Below, in pieces: positions 62,405 through 64,000 of a stretch of 64,000 nt of DNA. Numbering within the stretch: the first letter of the stretch is position 1; each line of letters starts with the position of its first letter. This DNA comes from Tomocerus qinae (taxonomy: Eukaryota > Arthropoda > Collembola > Entomobryomorpha > Tomoceridae): the NCBI GenBank assembly GCA_020055645.1, contig CM034548.1:4464001-4528000 (forward strand), written 5' to 3'. The position numbers were made by a program, and so were the translations under genes. Below the pieces are notes generated by a model that worked only from the letters and a program-made list of their open reading frames with translations, had not been told where the DNA came from and did not search any database.

Positions 62405-63868
62405 TCAGTGTTGAGCAGCAAACTTCATTCGCTTTTGTTTTTGTCGTTGATTGCAAAACCAGACTCGAACGACGTTTTTCTTCAGGTCGAGTTTTTCGGC
62501 GATCGCAGCTATCTTCTCACCCGAAGGTCGCGGCTGGACTGCAAAATAAGCTTCCAGAGATCGCTTCTCCGGAGCGGCGATTGAGGTGCGCTTTCGTTTC
62601 TTTTCTCCAGCCGGGAGAACGTTGGGAGCGTCTGGATCTCGTCGCTTACTTCTCGCTTGAGCCTCCGCCTCCTCTAACCAAGCTTGAAGTATTGGCTTCA
62701 GGGCTATCATGTTGTTGTGGCTTAGGGTCAGAGATTCGAACCTAAACATCCAAATCTCACATCAATTTTCAACCAAATACATCTTTCTTCCAATGTTGAC
62801 TTGTGAATATGTTTCCGGGGAGAAAATCAAATGCACAAACATTTTGCTTTTATTGTTGTACACTCTCTCCGTTTTCAAAAATATCATTGAAAGAGATAAA
62901 ATACCTTGAAACTTTAATTAAGTTTTGGTAATAAACATTTTTAAGCAAATTCTGAAACTAAAAAAAGTGAATGTCAGGATGAATTTGGATTTCTCCCATT
63001 TGGAATGCATTCCTCTCAATATTTTGTTTTACACTGCTGGCCACACTTTTACTCGATATGAGGGAAGCACATTGATATGCTCTGGAGAGAGGAAGAGAAT
63101 TTTGTGCGAGAGGAAGTAGGAATGAGAGCAAGTTTTCCACTCTCTGTATCAGATCAGGGGGAAGGAGGAGACTGTTGGTGTCTGTACACTTTCAAGAAAT
63201 GCGGGCTCGCAGTAATGCAACCTTCGCATGCTCCTCCACTCATCGCCCCTCCATATATGCGACTTGAATACAGAGAAGGCAAGAGAAAACTCTTTTTCAG
63301 AGCTCAGGACGGAGAAAAGACGGGCCAGAATGTTTTAAGTGCCAAATTGGACTTGTCTTTGGACTCCAGTAATGTCAATGGTGTGTGTGACATTGAGTGA
63401 AGGTTGAGGTAGGCGAAGGCCTCTTCGGAGGACTAGAAGGACTTACCTACAAATGGTACTTTGGGAGAGAGCGCCCACTCCGGGCAACTTGAGATTGGCG
63501 AGAGCTTTTCCGACGTCAGCCTGCGTGACTCCTAATTTGATGCGACGTTGTTTGAATCTCTCGGCGAAAGCCTCCAACTCTCTGGGGTCGGTGTCCGTGT
63601 CGTGCATGCCGACGGCGGGGTGCGGATGTCCAGAGTGCGGGTGTCCGTGCGGGTGGGGCAGGGAAGGGTGGCTCGCCGCAGCAGCCATCATCGAGTTCAT
63701 GGCGGCCGAGTGCGTGTAGACGGACGACGGGTGGAGCTGGGCGTGACTGTGAGCGTGGGACACGGACGTCGACTCCGCCGTCATCGGACCCAGACTCGTC
63801 ATCATCGTCGTCGACGAAATCGGATCCAGCATGTCCAGCCCGTCCATTCCGTGGTGGCTCATCTGCAT
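62405..63868 (-). CDS. acj6: POU class IV transcription factor, last two coding exons (partial)
   Basis: Exons are about 63868-63447 and 62741-62405. The donor AG|GTAAGT at 63446 and acceptor TTTAG at 62742 join codon AG|G (Arg), restoring [12 protein letters not shown]. The first exon carries a His/Met-rich linker and then the POU-specific domain from [12 protein letters not shown]. The second exon finishes that domain and contains the whole homeodomain ([14 protein letters not shown] to [13 protein letters not shown]), ending [16 protein letters not shown] is diagnostic of Brn3/acj6 proteins, which specify sensory and other neurons. The 5' side is open: the exon probably begins at an acceptor CAG at about 63863, just before ATGAGCCACC, and the N-terminal exons with the POU-IV box lie beyond 64,000. 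The ATG at 63868 is therefore probably not the real start. The intron is 705 bp. Confidence 0.94.
62742..63446 (-). other. intron of the POU IV gene splitting the POU-specific domain
   Basis: This is a 705-bp GT-AG intron. The half nearest the donor (63,060-63,446) is less AT-rich than the surrounding DNA. It has a plus-strand open frame of 107 codons (63077-63400) that resembles no family I know. It is kept as intronic. Confidence 0.8.
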
Positions 63869-63869
63869 G

Positions 63870-64000
63870 TCAAACTAAATGTTATCCTTCCATTTACTTC
63901 TCGCTTCTCTCAGTTTATAAGTAGTATCACTAAAATTAAGTAACCTTACACAAACACATTAAGCCTCTAACTTGTTTATACTGACTCCATAAATTCTATC
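63870..64000. other. presumed upstream intron of the POU IV gene
   Basis: AT-rich sequence directly before the candidate acceptor at about 63,863 on the gene's strand. No further exon is visible before the window ends. Confidence 0.5.

Noticed and set aside
63077-63400. 107-codon plus-strand frame inside the POU gene intron
   Set aside because: No similarity recognised; it lies in a less AT-rich intronic stretch where long frames arise by chance.

Overview
The window is AT-rich eukaryotic nuclear DNA, most likely from an arthropod (insect or close relative). The evidence is short GT-AG introns of about 70-160 bp, arthropod-type transposable elements, and three recognisable host genes. I cannot name the species.

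Layout. 1-2,300 holds nested repeats, including a 222-bp foldback MITE. 3,156-9,433 is a nearly intact BEL/Pao LTR retrotransposon on the minus strand, with 420-bp LTRs differing at one base, a 5-bp target duplication and a tRNA-Trp-type primer site; its polyprotein frame is broken at three places. 9,860-11,440 is a patchwork of tandem repeat, the 3' end of a non-LTR element, a pogo/Tigger-like transposase remnant and another MITE. 13,834-15,922 is a complete five-exon MYST acetyltransferase gene of the MOF/KAT8 type (534 codons) with a 17-unit acidic repeat. 18,113-22,924 is a second LTR element with LTRs that look identical and about 3.8 kb of apparently non-coding interior (LARD-like). 24,301-26,575 is a complete nine-exon mitochondrial GatB gene (532 codons), followed by two overlapping perfect palindromes.

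26,903-62,404 holds no host protein gene that I recognise. It contains a decayed non-LTR retrotransposon (34,950-37,440), foldback elements, a cluster of Tigger-like elements (50,918-54,347) and one tRNA-Arg(CCT) at 54,761. The right edge (62,405-63,86x, minus strand) carries the last two coding exons of a POU class IV transcription factor (acj6/Brn3/POU4F), whose N-terminal exons lie beyond the window.

The host genes are functionally unrelated: chromatin acetylation, mitochondrial glutaminyl-tRNA synthesis and neuronal transcription. The main novelty is in mobile DNA: a very young non-coding LTR element, a young BEL element with small frame breaks, a family of TIR elements ending in a palindromic AATTCCGCGCGGAATT core, and several perfect 35-56 bp palindromes of unknown origin. 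All exon boundaries were derived by eye from reading frame, GT-AG signals and family conservation, not from transcripts.
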